DNA of 64,000 nt from Polyangium fumosum (GCF_005144585.1 NZ_SSMQ01000033.1:1-64000), one strand, 5' to 3'. Counted from the first letter of the stretch, positions 54,270 through 63,635 are shown. Made by a program: numbers and translations. The notes: generated from the letters alone by a model not told the origin.

Positions 54270-55226
54270 ATGGAGATCCGGAATCTCGTGTTCGAGGGTG
54301 GGGGGATGAAGGGGATCGCGTATGCCGGGGCGATCGCGGAGCTCGAGCGGCGGGGGCTGCTCGGGGGCGTCACGCAGGTCGCCGGCGCCTCGGCGGGCGC
54401 GATTACGGCGGCGTTCCTGGCCGTCGGCGTCGACGCCGCGGAGCTCGAAAAGATCTTACGCGAGACGGACTTCTCCGATTTCATCGACGGCAGGGGCTGG
54501 CTCATCGGGGACGCGAAGCGCCTCCTCGACAGCTATGGCGTGAACCCGGGCAAGACCGCCGAGGATTGGATCCGCAACCAGATCGCGCACCTCACCGAGC
54601 GCCTGACCGGCCGTCCCCAGCCCGACCTTACCTTCGCCGAACTCGCGGGCCTCGTCGCTGCGTACCCTGGCCGCGCGCGCGGCCTGTACGTCGTCACGAC
54701 GAACCTCTCGCAACGCATGACCGAGGTCTTCTCGGCCGCGTCCCATCCCGACGTCCCTTTGTACAAGGCCGTGCGCATATCAATGAGCATTCCGCTCTTC
54801 TTCGAGGCGTATCCCTTCAACGGGGACCTCTACGTCGACGGCGGCGTCTCGTGGAATTACCCGATCGACCTCTTCGACCGCCTCCGCAAAACCCCGGTCC
54901 TCGGCGACCAGCCGCGTGGGCCGGCGGTCGAGGAGGGGACGCTCGGCTTTTGCCTCGGGACGAAGGCGGAGAACGAGGCCGCCAGCAAGGATTGGCGTCT
55001 CCCGCGGATGGAGATCCACGAGTTCAAGGACTACGCCAAGGCGCTGGTCTCGTTCATCCTGACCTCGTCGACCCTCTTGCACCTCGACGAGGCCGCGCTC
55101 GCGCGGACGATTTTCATCGACGACGCGGGCGTCTCCACGACCGAATTCAAGCTGCCGAAGGCGACGCAGGACATGCTCGTCGCCAATGGCGCGGCGGCGA
55201 CGAAGGCATGGTTCGATCGCGGGTAA
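54270..55226 (+). CDS. Patatin-like phospholipase
   Basis: This encodes 318 residues from the ATG at 54270 behind GGAGG. It has the oxyanion glycine loop FEGGGMKG (residues 8-15), the nucleophile elbow VAGASAGAIT with Ser (about residue 43), and YVDGGVSWN with the catalytic Asp. Patatins hydrolyse acyl chains from phospholipids. Some are effectors in CBASS and related immunity. Here it sits divergent from an ATPase/TOPRIM pair, which is suggestive but not evidence of joint action. It could equally be a housekeeping lipid enzyme. Confidence 0.85.
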   Translation: MEIRNLVFEGGGMKGIAYAGAIAELERRGLLGGVTQVAGASAGAITAAFLAVGVDAAELEKILRETDFSDFIDGRGWLIGDAKRLLDSYGVNPGKTAEDWIRNQIAHLTERLTGRPQPDLTFAELAGLVAAYPGRARGLYVVTTNLSQRMTEVFSAASHPDVPLYKAVRISMSIPLFFEAYPFNGDLYVDGGVSWNYPIDLFDRLRKTPVLGDQPRGPAVEEGTLGFCLGTKAENEAASKDWRLPRMEIHEFKDYAKALVSFILTSSTLLHLDEAALARTIFIDDAGVSTTEFKLPKATQDMLVANGAAATKAWFDRG

Positions 55227-55245
55227 CGCCGCGCCGAATCGCGCG

Positions 55246-57198
55246 TTACTCCCCCTCGTCCGTCGCGGCCACGGGCTTCGCGGCGGCGTCGCTCGGCGCC
55301 GCCTTCCAGAGCTCTGGCACGCGCGCAAAAATCCCCGGCTTGGCCCAGGCGAGCGCGCCCGTCCCCGCCAGCACCACCAAAAGGAGCGCGAGCGGCACGA
55401 GCACCCGCGCCCCCATTCTGCGTTGCACCGGCACCAGCGGCGCCGGCAGGATCTCCGCCGGCTCCTTGGGCGCCTGGGGCAGCCATTCCGGGCTTTTTCC
55501 CTCGGGCCGCGCCGCGATCCGGATCGCCGGCACCACCTCCGGGGCATAAGGCGTCGGCACGAGCCCCGCGAGCTCCTTCAAGCTCGACGCCGTCGCCCGG
55601 AACATCGCGTCCTCGCCGCCCTCCGGCAGCGCGAATCGCTTGAGAAGCTCATCCACGCGGTCCGGCCCCGCCTTCACGGGCGCCGCTGCCACGGCCGCCT
55701 CCGCCGGAGCCTCCTCCACGATTGCAATCGGCGGCGCCGCAGACGCCACAGGCTCCGCAGCCACCACGGGCTCCACCACGATCGCAGCCTTCACGGATAC
55801 CGAAGGCGCCACCGACACCGACGGCTCCACCGACGCGGGCGGCTCCGTCGCGGGGGGTTCGAGCGCCTCCACCATGCTCGAGAATCCCGACAGCGACAGC
55901 GCTTCCACGCCCTTTTCCACGGCGGGCGAAGGCAAGGGCGTGAGCACCTCGAACTCGAAGCTGAGCAACTCCTCGGCCGAAGGCGGCAGCTCCGACGGCA
56001 CCCCATGCACAACAGCCGGCGCTTCCTCGACGCGCGCTGCCTCGACGCGTACCGACGGCGCCACCATCGGCCGCGCCGATGCCGGCGGCGGCGTCGGCGG
56101 CCGCATCCCGAGCCCGACCGGCCAGGGCAATGTCGACTCGTGGGTCACGCGTCCCCCAGCGTCCTTCACGGACACCGGCGCGGCCGCGGGCGACGCCGAG
56201 GGCGGCGGCACGAGCTCGACCGCCGCTTCCCGCGCCGAAAGCAACGTCGAATCGGACATCGTGGGCGCCACGGGTGCCGCGGCTTGCGCGACGACCGGCT
56301 CCGAAGCGGGCAACACCGCGGCCGCCGGGCTCGACGGTTCACTCTCGGCCGGCGCTTCCAGCAACGCGAGATTGACGCTGCAAAGCGGCGTCGCGTCCGT
56401 CGTTTCGAGGGACATCGGGTCCTGGAGCGTGGGCGTCGCCTCGCGCAGCGGGCCCGAGGGCGGCGCGGTGAAGAGCAGATCCGGCGATAGGGAAGGGATC
56501 TCTGCGATCGAAACGGGTCGTTTCGATACGGCCACGGGAGCGGGAGCGGGAGCGGAAGCGGGAGCGGGAGCGGGAGCGGGAGCGGGAGCGGGAGCGGGAG
56601 CGGGAGCGGGAGCGGGAGCGGGAGCGGGAGCGGGAGCGGGAGCGGGAGCGGGAGCGGGAGCGGGAGCGGGAGCGGGCGCGGCCACGGGCGCAGGCGCGAC
56701 CACGGCCACCGGCGCCTCCACCACGACCGGCGCCGGCAGCGGCGCAGGCTCCACACAAAGCCCTGCTTCCACCGCGCGCGCCGTCTCCTTCGCCAGCCTT
56801 GCCAGCGTCCGCTTCGCAGCACCTCGATTCAAGGGCACCAGCGCGGCCTCGATCTCCGCCGCCACCATGCCCGGACCTCGCTCGGCGGCCTGCGTTCGCG
56901 GCCTTGCCACCGCAGAGAGCCCCGGCGCTCCGCCCGCCGTCACCGCGAGCAGCCTCGCCAGAAGCTCCCGCAGCCCACGCGCGGCCTCCGGACCCGACAG
57001 CACCTCGCCTTGTCGGTCCACCAGAACCATGCCCTCGGCCGAGAGCGTCACGGCTTTCGGGTCCACCCGGATCGGCAGATTCCCGAGCGCGTCACAGAGC
57101 GAAAGCACGAGGTAACCCGCGCTCTCCGGCACCATCGCCGCGGCCCGCGCGGATGCGGCCCCGAGGACCTCCGTCAGCGTCACGTTCGCCCGATTCAC
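55246..57198 (-). CDS. Low-complexity Ala/Pro-rich membrane protein coupled to hisF
   Basis: This encodes 650 residues from a GTG at 57198 that overlaps the hisF stop codon (GTGA). The first ~140 residues are a soluble unknown domain ([39 protein letters not shown]). A run of about 24 Ala-Pro dipeptides follows, coded by a GGGAGC (minus: GCTCCC) hexanucleotide repeat, then a long Ala/Pro/Glu/Ser-rich region, and one C-terminal membrane helix ([21 protein letters not shown]). The long frame contains no internal stop over 1950 bp. The initial domain belongs to no family recognised. Coupling to hisF is visible in the overlap but a functional link is not known. Confidence 0.62.
   Translation of the reverse strand: MNRANVTLTEVLGAASARAAAMVPESAGYLVLSLCDALGNLPIRVDPKAVTLSAEGMVLVDRQGEVLSGPEAARGLRELLARLLAVTAGGAPGLSAVARPRTQAAERGPGMVAAEIEAALVPLNRGAAKRTLARLAKETARAVEAGLCVEPAPLPAPVVVEAPVAVVAPAPVAAPAPAPAPAPAPAPAPAPAPAPAPAPAPAPAPAPAPAPAPASAPAPAPVAVSKRPVSIAEIPSLSPDLLFTAPPSGPLREATPTLQDPMSLETTDATPLCSVNLALLEAPAESEPSSPAAAVLPASEPVVAQAAAPVAPTMSDSTLLSAREAAVELVPPPSASPAAAPVSVKDAGGRVTHESTLPWPVGLGMRPPTPPPASARPMVAPSVRVEAARVEEAPAVVHGVPSELPPSAEELLSFEFEVLTPLPSPAVEKGVEALSLSGFSSMVEALEPPATEPPASVEPSVSVAPSVSVKAAIVVEPVVAAEPVASAAPPIAIVEEAPAEAAVAAAPVKAGPDRVDELLKRFALPEGGEDAMFRATASSLKELAGLVPTPYAPEVVPAIRIAARPEGKSPEWLPQAPKEPAEILPAPLVPVQRRMGARVLVPLALLLVVLAGTGALAWAKPGIFARVPELWKAAPSDAAAKPVAATDEGE
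56535..56676. repeat. GGGAGC hexanucleotide microsatellite
   Basis: About 23-24 tandem copies of the hexamer GGGAGC, near-perfect with one GAAGCG variant near 56554. On the minus strand it encodes the Ala-Pro run of the gene at 55246. A six-base unit changes length without shifting the frame, so copy number can vary and alter linker length only. Confidence 0.9.
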
Positions 57199-57989
57199 GA
57201 CCCACCTCTCCTCGGTTCCCCAAGCCGCACAGGTACCCCGCGTCCCGCGAGGTACGCCTTCGCCTCCGCCACGGAGTACGTCCCGTCGTGGAAGATCGAC
57301 GCGCACAGCGCCGCGTCCGCCCCTCCCTCGACGAGCCCCTCGTACAGATGCGCGAGCGTCCCCACGCCCCCTGACGCGATCACCGGCACGCGCACCGCGT
57401 CCGCCACGGCCCGCGTCAGCGCGAGATCGTAGCCCGCCTTCGTCCCGTCCCGGTCCATGCTCGTCAGCAGGATCTCCCCCGCCCCGAGCTCCGTGATCCG
57501 CTTCGACCACGCCACCACGTCGAGCCCCGTCTCCCGCCGGCCCCCGTGCGTCACGACGGTCCAGCGTGCCGGGGTTTCTTCGGTCCCAACCCTCCGCGCG
57601 TCGATCGCCACCACGATCGCCTGCGCGCCCCAGCGCGCCGCCGCCCGCTCCACGAGCTCGGGCTCGCGCACCGCGGCCGTGTTGATCGCGATCTTGTCGG
57701 CGCCCGCGTCGAGCAGCGCCTCGATGTCGCGCTCGCTCCCCACGCCGCCGCCCACCGTCAGCGGCACGAAGATCTGGTCCGCCGCCGCGCGCACCATGTC
57801 GAGCAGCGTCCCGCGCTTCTCGTGCGAGGCCGTGATGTCGAGGAAGGTGATCTCGTCCGCGCCGGCCTCGTCGTAACGCCGGGCGGCCTCGACGGGGTCG
57901 CCCGCGTCCCTGAGCCCGACGAACTGGACGCCCTTGACGACGCGTCCGTCCTTCACGTCCAGGCACGGGATGATGCGCTTGGCCAGCAC
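57195..57989 (-). CDS. hisF: Imidazole glycerol phosphate synthase subunit HisF
   Basis: This encodes 264 residues. It is a clear HisF (beta/alpha barrel): [31 protein letters not shown] with catalytic Asp, [46 protein letters not shown] with catalytic Asp, [15 protein letters not shown]. It makes imidazole glycerol phosphate and AICAR from PRFAR and ammonia in histidine synthesis with HisH. It is separated here from other his genes. Its stop overlaps the GTG start of the Ala/Pro-rich gene. Confidence 0.95.
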   Translation of the reverse strand: MLAKRIIPCLDVKDGRVVKGVQFVGLRDAGDPVEAARRYDEAGADEITFLDITASHEKRGTLLDMVRAAADQIFVPLTVGGGVGSERDIEALLDAGADKIAINTAAVREPELVERAAARWGAQAIVVAIDARRVGTEETPARWTVVTHGGRRETGLDVVAWSKRITELGAGEILLTSMDRDGTKAGYDLALTRAVADAVRVPVIASGGVGTLAHLYEGLVEGGADAALCASIFHDGTYSVAEAKAYLAGRGVPVRLGEPRRGGS

Positions 57990-58166
57990 ACAGCGCGCTT
58001 AGCGCCCGTGAGGCCCGAGGGCCAACTTCCCGGCCGCCCCGCGCAGGCAGGCGGACCCGTCCTCGTCCGGGGGCGTCGCCGCGCACCTGGATGATTTCTT
58101 GATGCGTTCGCCTGGCGCCTTGACGTCCCCTTGATGCGAGCGCGCCTAGCTTTTCGCCATCGAGCC

Positions 58167-58922
58167 ATGGAACACGACACGCAACCCGACGAGCCCCGCG
58201 CTGCGCCTCCGGATCTCCTGATCCTCCTTCGTCCGAATGGAACCGTGCTGGGAGGCGCCGGCGGCGTGCCCACGACGTGGCTCGAACGCCGCCCCGACGG
58301 GCCCGCCGTGAGCGAGGCCGTGGCGAAGGCCTGCGAGGACACGTGCAGCGACGCGGGCGCGGGCGTGGTCGCCTTCCGCCGCGTCGTCGCGGAGGTCGAT
58401 GGGCAGCTCCGAACGTTGCTCCTCGTCTCGGTGGACGCGCTCCCCATGCGCCGCTCGCTCGTCCGCGTCCCGGACCTGCTCATGACCACCCTCGACCGCT
58501 TCCTCTCGCAGGCGCGAGCGGCGGACGTGGAGCTCGCGCTGCACAAGGATCCGAGCCTGCCGCCCGTCCTTTACGGGGACGAAGAGAAGCTCGCGTGGCT
58601 CCTCGCGACGCTCCTCGGAAATGCGGTCCGCCTCGCCGCTTGTCCGGACGCCGCCGCGCCTCGTGTCGACCTCGCGGCGAGCTTCGATCGCGCGACGAAC
58701 GAGTTCGTCTTCATCGTCTCCGACAATGGCCCCGGCATGCCCGAATCCACGCGGCGATGGCTCTTCGAGCGGGATCCACGCACGGGGCGCTCCGCCGGCC
58801 TCGCGCTCCTCATGGTGAAGGACGTCGTCGTCGCGCATCACGGCTCGATCGACGTCGCGAGCCGCGTCGGCGAAGGGAGCCGTTTCACCGTGCGTATCCC
58901 GCGGGGCCACGCCCGGGCCTAG
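58167..58922 (+). CDS. HATPase-only histidine kinase-like protein
   Basis: This encodes 251 residues from the ATG at 58167. The N-terminal 120 residues form an unknown sensor-like part. The C-terminal half has the kinase ATPase boxes: N box LLATLLGNAVRLAACP, G1 VSDNGPGMPEST, G2 GRSAGLALLMVKDVV and a final strand IDVASRVGEGSRFTVRIP. No dimerisation helix with a phospho-His is seen, so it may be an inactive or non-phosphorylating member, or may use another protein's His domain. It is followed by the structured repeats at 58920-59046. No response regulator is adjacent. Confidence 0.7.
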   Translation: MEHDTQPDEPRAAPPDLLILLRPNGTVLGGAGGVPTTWLERRPDGPAVSEAVAKACEDTCSDAGAGVVAFRRVVAEVDGQLRTLLLVSVDALPMRRSLVRVPDLLMTTLDRFLSQARAADVELALHKDPSLPPVLYGDEEKLAWLLATLLGNAVRLAACPDAAAPRVDLAASFDRATNEFVFIVSDNGPGMPESTRRWLFERDPRTGRSAGLALLMVKDVVVAHHGSIDVASRVGEGSRFTVRIPRGHARA

Positions 58923-59047
58923 CAGCCTGTGGACTTATCTGCTGCGCGCCCCGAATCGTCGGTCGACATCGCTCGAAATCCTTGAGGATTCCTCGCTCCG
59001 TCGCCCTAGCTTCGGGGCGCTCGCGACGATCATTCCACAGGCTGCTA
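58920..59047. repeat. Structured inverted-repeat element with 14-bp termini
   Basis: TAGCAGCCTGTGGA at 58920-58933 pairs perfectly with TCCACAGGCTGCTA at 59034-59047. Inside, GCGCCCCGAA (58946-58955) pairs with TTCGGGGCGC (59011-59020), and AATCC (58977) with GGATT (58986) around TTGA. All stems are nested in one fold. The left arm begins inside the stop codon of the kinase-like gene. It is probably a terminator-like or REP-type element. 58923-59237 holds no gene. Confidence 0.8.
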
Positions 59048-59116
59048 GAGCATCGAACGGTTCGATGCTCTGCGAGATCGCGAAGCGAGCTCGCCTCGGG
59101 GGGTGAATCGACCGGG
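59047..59116. repeat. Dispersed ~70-bp repeat with 25-bp palindrome, copy 2
   Basis: AGAGCATCGAAC, one G, and GTTCGATGCTCT lie at 59047-59071; GCGAGA follows and CTCGCCTCGGGGGG later. It is homologous to 36254-36323. Immediately adjacent to the structured element on its left. Confidence 0.8.
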
Positions 59117-59170
59117 CTTGGCCCGGGCGAGAGGGGGACGCGAGGCGTCCCCCTCGGGACGAAAGAAGCC

Positions 59171-59208
59171 TAGAACATCGAGCGGTTCTTGAACCGATCG
59201 ATGTTCTA
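59171..59208. terminator. Strong hairpin between convergent genes, same family as the dispersed repeat
   Basis: TAGAACATCGAGCGGTTC (59171-59188) pairs with GAACCGATCGATGTTCTA (59191-59208) at 17 of 18 positions with a TT loop. It lies 30 bp before the stop of the minus-strand gene at 59238 and resembles a longer version of the AGAGCATCG palindrome. No T-run follows. It could separate the two converging transcripts. Confidence 0.6.
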
Positions 59209-59237
59209 GCGAGACGAACAGCTCCGCGGCGCTCGGG

Positions 59238-60023
59238 TCAGGTATCGACCGGCGCGTCGTCCTCGTCGCCGCCCCTCTCCCCCGCGTACCGCCGCTCCGC
59301 CCGCTCCGACGCGCGCATCACCGGCCTCCGGATTGCCTCGATGTACTCGGCCGGCGCCTCCGACAGCTCCAGGTTCGAGAGCACCTGCGTCACCACCCGC
59401 AGCCACAAGCTGCGCGCGGCTTGCGGCGACAGCGCGCCCTCGGGCTTCGCCGCCTCCTTCGCGAGCAGCTCCGTGCGCGCGTTCTCCAGCTCGGCCAGCC
59501 GCGCGCCCGCCGCGATCCACGCGTCCACCACGTCGCGCAGCGTGTGCGGCGGCGCGCCCGCCGGGATCTCCCCGAGGAACTCGACCATCCACGGCTCCTC
59601 GTCCCGGATGAGCCGCGCGACCCGCGCCGTGTTGCCCGACTCCGCGAGCAGCGACGCATTCACGATCGCGAGGCCCGTCGGGAACAACTTGCGCGAGATG
59701 TCCCGGGCCCGCGCCGCGCGCGCGAAGTCGGGCGGGTGCCCCGCGAGGTAGAGCTCGGCCCGCGCGTCGAGCGAGAGCGAGATCGCCCGCGCGAGGTGAT
59801 CGTGCCGCGCGTCGACGAGGGTCTCCTCTTCGAGGATCGACGCGAGCGCCGCCGGCGTCGCCTTCGTCTGCGGGAGGGTGATCACGGCCTCGTAGACCTT
59901 CAACACCTTTCCGTGCAGCGGCGCGATCTCCGGGATGGCCAGGAACACGCCCTTGCGCTTCGTCTCGTCCACCCAGGGCGCGAGGATCGCGACCATCTCG
60001 TCGATGTTGAGGTGCTTCAGCAA
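59238..60023 (-). CDS. Conserved helical protein, unknown function
   Basis: This encodes 261 residues, soluble and largely helical, with Ala/Glu/Leu-rich segments. It starts MLKHLNIDEMVAILAPWVDE and contains IPEIAPLHGKVLKVYEAV, RAISLSLDARAELYLAGHPPDF, LAIVNASLLAESGN and a C-terminal charged tail (RYAGERGGDEDDAPVDT). No signal or membrane segment. No homologous family can be named from sequence alone. Its reading frame is fully consistent along 780 bp, and it stands alone. Confidence 0.62.
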   Translation of the reverse strand: MLKHLNIDEMVAILAPWVDETKRKGVFLAIPEIAPLHGKVLKVYEAVITLPQTKATPAALASILEEETLVDARHDHLARAISLSLDARAELYLAGHPPDFARAARARDISRKLFPTGLAIVNASLLAESGNTARVARLIRDEEPWMVEFLGEIPAGAPPHTLRDVVDAWIAAGARLAELENARTELLAKEAAKPEGALSPQAARSLWLRVVTQVLSNLELSEAPAEYIEAIRRPVMRASERAERRYAGERGGDEDDAPVDT

Positions 60024-60150
60024 AGTGAGCCTCCTGCCGTCAAGGATGCGTGCATGATGGTGTCCTTTTGGCGGGGGCTGTCAACAGCGGAGAGGTTGCG
60101 GGAGCGGGAGCGGGGCCTGAAACGGGGGATCCGTTGGATGTCCTTGCGGG

Positions 60151-61302
60151 TCAGCAGGAGGGGGAACGGCGTGGCAGACGCATCACAAAGGTTGTCGTGC
60201 CGCCGGCAGAGTGCGCCTCGAGCGTACCGCCGTGCGAGAGCACGATCTCGTGCGCGATGTAGAGGCCGAGGCCGAGATTCCCGGTCGCTGACTTCTCGTG
60301 CTGCTTTGCTCGGCGAAAGGGCTCAAAAATGAACGGGTGCACGTCCGCGGGAATGTCATCGCCCTGATTGCTGACCTCGACGATGACCTCCGCTCCTTCG
60401 GCATAGGCCTTGATGCGCGCGATCGTTCCCCACGCGGCGTGCTCGATCGCGTTGCCCGCGAGGTTCGAGAGGACTTCCGCCAAGCGATCCTGGTCCCATA
60501 CGCCTGTCACGTCGCCTTCCACCTCCAGTTGGATGGTCGCCTCGAATTCCTCGACGACGTTTCGGCAGACATCACCCATATCGGTCGGCTGCGGGTCGAT
60601 CGGGAACCCGCCGCCAAGACGAGCGCGCGTGAAATCGAGCATCTCGCTGATCATTCGGCTCATGCGTTGGCTGCTGCGGATGATACGCGCGGCCGTCTTG
60701 GCGTCGTGCTCGTCGACGTGGCCGCGCCGAAGCAGCGCGGCGGCGGACGTGACGATCGACGCGAGCGGGTTACGCAGGTCGTGCCCGAGGATCCCCATGA
60801 ACAGCTCCCGGAACTCCGCGACCCTACGGAGCTCGCGCGCGCTCTCCTCTGCGCGCTCCATGGCCGCGTCCGCCGCGTCCGCCAGTTCGTGCGCACGAAT
60901 CGTCGCGCGGACCATCCGCGCGTTCGCTTCACGCTGGTCGACGAGCAGCGAATCGACGTGAGCCCGTTCGCCGGTCAGATCCTCGTCGGTGGCTTGGCGT
61001 TCGTGCGCCAGAATGCCGGCCAGGTTACGCCGCCTCCGCTCCACGCGCTCGTGCGCGAGCATCGCATCCACGGCGGCTCGCTCGTCCAAGGGCCCGAGCG
61101 CCTCCGCGTCGCGGTCGTCGGCCTTGTCCCGTTCGATCCGCAGGCTCTCGTCCGTACGGGCGCGTCGCTGGTGGTCGGGGCGGTGCACGGATTCGATCGC
61201 GGAATCGGCCAGCCGCGCGAGCACTTCGTTCGGCTGGCCGAGCACGGCCAAGGAACGGATCGTCTCGTCGTCCAGCTCGACGACGATGCTTTGCTTCGCC
61301 AT
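60151..61302 (-). CDS. Sensor histidine kinase of the KaiC operon
   Basis: This encodes 383 residues from the ATG at 61302 (MAKQSIVVELDDETIRSLAV). The N-terminal 170 residues are predicted coiled coil (ERDKADDRDAEAL, ATIRAHELADAADAAMERAEES) with no membrane helix, so it is cytoplasmic. The phospho-His site is in FMGILGHDLRNPLASIV (about residue 172). N box LSNLAGNAIEHA, G1 NQGDDIPADVHP, F box FEPFRR and G2 GNLGLGLYIAHEIV follow. It is downstream of the KaiC-like gene with a ~90-bp gap and the same direction. It likely transmits KaiC output, an inference from position. No response regulator lies beside it. Confidence 0.82.
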   Translation of the reverse strand: MAKQSIVVELDDETIRSLAVLGQPNEVLARLADSAIESVHRPDHQRRARTDESLRIERDKADDRDAEALGPLDERAAVDAMLAHERVERRRRNLAGILAHERQATDEDLTGERAHVDSLLVDQREANARMVRATIRAHELADAADAAMERAEESARELRRVAEFRELFMGILGHDLRNPLASIVTSAAALLRRGHVDEHDAKTAARIIRSSQRMSRMISEMLDFTRARLGGGFPIDPQPTDMGDVCRNVVEEFEATIQLEVEGDVTGVWDQDRLAEVLSNLAGNAIEHAAWGTIARIKAYAEGAEVIVEVSNQGDDIPADVHPFIFEPFRRAKQHEKSATGNLGLGLYIAHEIVLSHGGTLEAHSAGGTTTFVMRLPRRSPSC

Positions 61303-61394
61303 GACTCGCGCCCCTCGTGCGCCGACATCTACATTACTCGGTTCGCGCGTCAGGTGCACCGCCCTTCACGAAATCCCTCGTGGGCAGGCGGTTC

Positions 61395-62897
61395 TCAGCG
61401 CGTCCTGCGCCTCTTTCGTCCTCCTTTGCCCCTCTCCCCGCCGCTCGGACGCCCCGTGAGAAGCCCCTCGTATCCCTTGAGCGCTTGGCCGACGATGACC
61501 TCGCCATCCGACGAGATTTCGTACTCTCTCAGGTCTTTGCTGTGCTGGCTGGAGCGCACCTTCACGACCGCCATCGCTCGCTTGAGCTGCCCGTCAATCT
61601 CGACGTAGCGCTGCATGATGATGGCGTCCGTCAGGAACGCGATGCCCTGTGGGCTGAATCGAAGATCGTTGTAGGAGTCTGCGAGCTCGACCGTCGCCAT
61701 GACCGTGACGCCGAGCCCCGTCAGCGCTCCCATCATTCGGTACAACGATTCGCGGAAGTCCTCTCGGAACGTGGGAGCGAGCGCCAGCTCCAAACCGGAC
61801 AACGAATCGATCACCGCCCGCTTCGCGCCGAGGCGCTTCACGGCATTTTGAATCTCCAGCAATGTCTCGTCGATCGAGAGATCCAGCGGGCGCAGGTAAA
61901 GGACTTCCAACTTTTTCTGGCGGACCAGCTTCTCGAAATCCTCCCCGTGCGGCGTGGTCTGCAGATAATCGTTGGGCCGCTTTTCGAAGATGGCCACGAT
62001 GCCATGTTCGCCACGCGTGGCTCCCTCGAGGATGAATTGATTGGAGAGCACCGTCTTCCCCGAGCCGGAAGGACCGGCGATCAGCGCGGAGTACCCGCGC
62101 GGGATGCCGCCTCCCATCATCTCGTCGAGGCCCTCTACGCCGGTCGAGAGGCGAACTTCGAGAGGGCGCTCGATGAGGACTTCCATCGGCTTGAGGAGCC
62201 GCGGGAAGACGCTGTAGCCCGCGTCCGTGATGCGGGCCGTGTGGAGTCCGGGGATCTGCGCCTGGCCGCGCGACTTCATCACCTGCACCTTGCGCACGAC
62301 GGAGTTGCGCTCGACAGCCTGGTAGAGCCAGATGAGCCCGTCGGCCACCGTGAATACGGCGCTGTCGTGCTCGCCTTCTGCATACTCCCCGATGAGGAAG
62401 GAGGTGGCCTCGTAGCCCGTGAGCGCCAGCGCGAGGCGCTGCATGAAGTCCGTCAGCTCCCGCTCGCCGGTCGGCCCGGAGGCGAGCGCGCCTCGCACCA
62501 TGGAGCGAAAAGAGTCCACGACGACGATTCCCGGATTCGACGCTTCGATCTCCTGCACGATGGCCTCCAGCACCTTCGCCATCCCGCCGTCGAGCGCCTG
62601 CTTGCCGAGGTGGATGAAACGAACCGAGCCGTCGCCCACTTTGGTAGCGTCGAAGAAAGTGTACTGCTGCTGATAGCGAAGCATCTTGATGGGAGGTTCG
62701 CCGATGACGGTGAAGTACACGGCCCTCCGCTCGGGGCTTGCGTTCGCGAACATGATCTGATGCCCCAAGGTCGTCTTGCCGCACCCTGGGCCACCGGCGA
62801 TCAGATTCAACGAGAACTCCGGAACCCCACCGCCCAATACTTCGTCGAGGCCCGGCACCCCGGAGGACAAGTGTCGAATCGGAACGCGGTCGATCAT
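61395..62897 (-). CDS. KaiC-like double ATPase
   Basis: This encodes 500 residues from the ATG at 62897. It has two RecA-like domains: CI with Walker A IAGGPGCGKTTLGHQIMFA (about residues 33-51) and CII with IAGPSGSGKTVLSNQFILEGA (about 272-292). Each is followed by a Walker B-like strand (GIVVVDSFRSMV and RAVIDSLSGLELAL). The CI/CII pairs with GExP (IGEPP) and EKRP are usual for KaiC relatives. KaiA and KaiB are absent, so a circadian clock is not implied; such proteins often act in stress or light signalling. The overlap of four bases with the upstream small gene (62894) indicates coupling. Confidence 0.88.
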   Translation of the reverse strand: MIDRVPIRHLSSGVPGLDEVLGGGVPEFSLNLIAGGPGCGKTTLGHQIMFANASPERRAVYFTVIGEPPIKMLRYQQQYTFFDATKVGDGSVRFIHLGKQALDGGMAKVLEAIVQEIEASNPGIVVVDSFRSMVRGALASGPTGERELTDFMQRLALALTGYEATSFLIGEYAEGEHDSAVFTVADGLIWLYQAVERNSVVRKVQVMKSRGQAQIPGLHTARITDAGYSVFPRLLKPMEVLIERPLEVRLSTGVEGLDEMMGGGIPRGYSALIAGPSGSGKTVLSNQFILEGATRGEHGIVAIFEKRPNDYLQTTPHGEDFEKLVRQKKLEVLYLRPLDLSIDETLLEIQNAVKRLGAKRAVIDSLSGLELALAPTFREDFRESLYRMMGALTGLGVTVMATVELADSYNDLRFSPQGIAFLTDAIIMQRYVEIDGQLKRAMAVVKVRSSQHSKDLREYEISSDGEVIVGQALKGYEGLLTGRPSGGERGKGGRKRRRTR

Positions 62898-63316
62898 GTT
62901 TCGTTCTCCGTGGGCGGCATCTCTTCGAGCGTCGGCCAAGCGCTGCGTAGCACCTGGGTCGTGAGTCGCTCTCCGATGAAGGTCGTGAGCAACGCGATGA
63001 AGGTTCCAAACAGGGCCGTGGCCGCCGCCATGGCGACGGCGGGATCTTGTGCCTGTAAACACGCGCAGAGCTCCGTCGAGCCTTCGAGGCGGGAGGACGC
63101 AGCGAGGCAAGCGAATTCACCTTGCGTCAGCTTCGCGCTACGCGCGAACAACAACCGGACGCCCTCGGCGCTCACGAGAGGGACCATGTGAGTATGGAGC
63201 TTCTCGTAGACTCGGCCGGCGGCCGTCGCAGTACGCTCGTCCGCGACGCCGGCCGCACCCTCGTGCACCAGCAATCGCCTGGCTGTCTCAAGCTGCGCCG
63301 GGGTTGGTCGGTTCAA
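62894..63316 (-). CDS. Small protein co-transcribed with KaiC
   Basis: The coding frame before KaiC ends at 62894, overlapping the KaiC start. A TTG at 63316 gives 140 residues; an ATG at 63433 would give 179 with an Arg-rich leader that looks less natural. The chain includes PTPAQLETARRLLVHEG, YEKLHTHMVPLVSAEGVRLLFARS, FACLAASSRLEGS and a helical or hydrophobic part AMAAATALFGTFIALLTTFIG near the end. No family recognised. It may be the input or partner protein of the KaiC/histidine kinase set. Confidence 0.55.
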   Translation of the reverse strand: MNRPTPAQLETARRLLVHEGAAGVADERTATAAGRVYEKLHTHMVPLVSAEGVRLLFARSAKLTQGEFACLAASSRLEGSTELCACLQAQDPAVAMAAATALFGTFIALLTTFIGERLTTQVLRSAWPTLEEMPPTENET

Positions 63317-63635
63317 GGATCCGCCTCGAGCATGGGACCTCTCGCCCTCATCTCTGCCCTGTTCATGGCGCGGAAGCAACCGTCGTGATCGTATCGGGTG
63401 CAAAGGGTCGGTCCCGACGACCCCCTCCACCACCTCGCTGTCTCTGCTTGATCCAAGCGAACTGGATGCCGCTCAGGGCGGTTCTGGACGGAGCATGAAT
63501 CGCATTCCAACCGGCCGGAGAATTGGCGATCATGCGCTTCATGTCGGACCCCGGGACCCCACGGGCCCTCGCGAAGCTCGTCTCTGACACCTTGGCGGCG
63601 CGCCCGTTAGGCTCGGCGCCTTCGCGTACGTGTGA

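Noticed and set aside
55246-58086. One 946-residue coding frame running through hisF
   Set aside because: The part over hisF is antisense-frame-like Gly/Arg-rich shadow; hisF itself is unmistakable in another frame, and a GTG at 57198 overlaps its stop.
60151-63316. Circadian clock operon
   Set aside because: Only KaiC-like and a kinase are present; KaiA and KaiB are missing, and KaiC relatives serve other functions in such bacteria.
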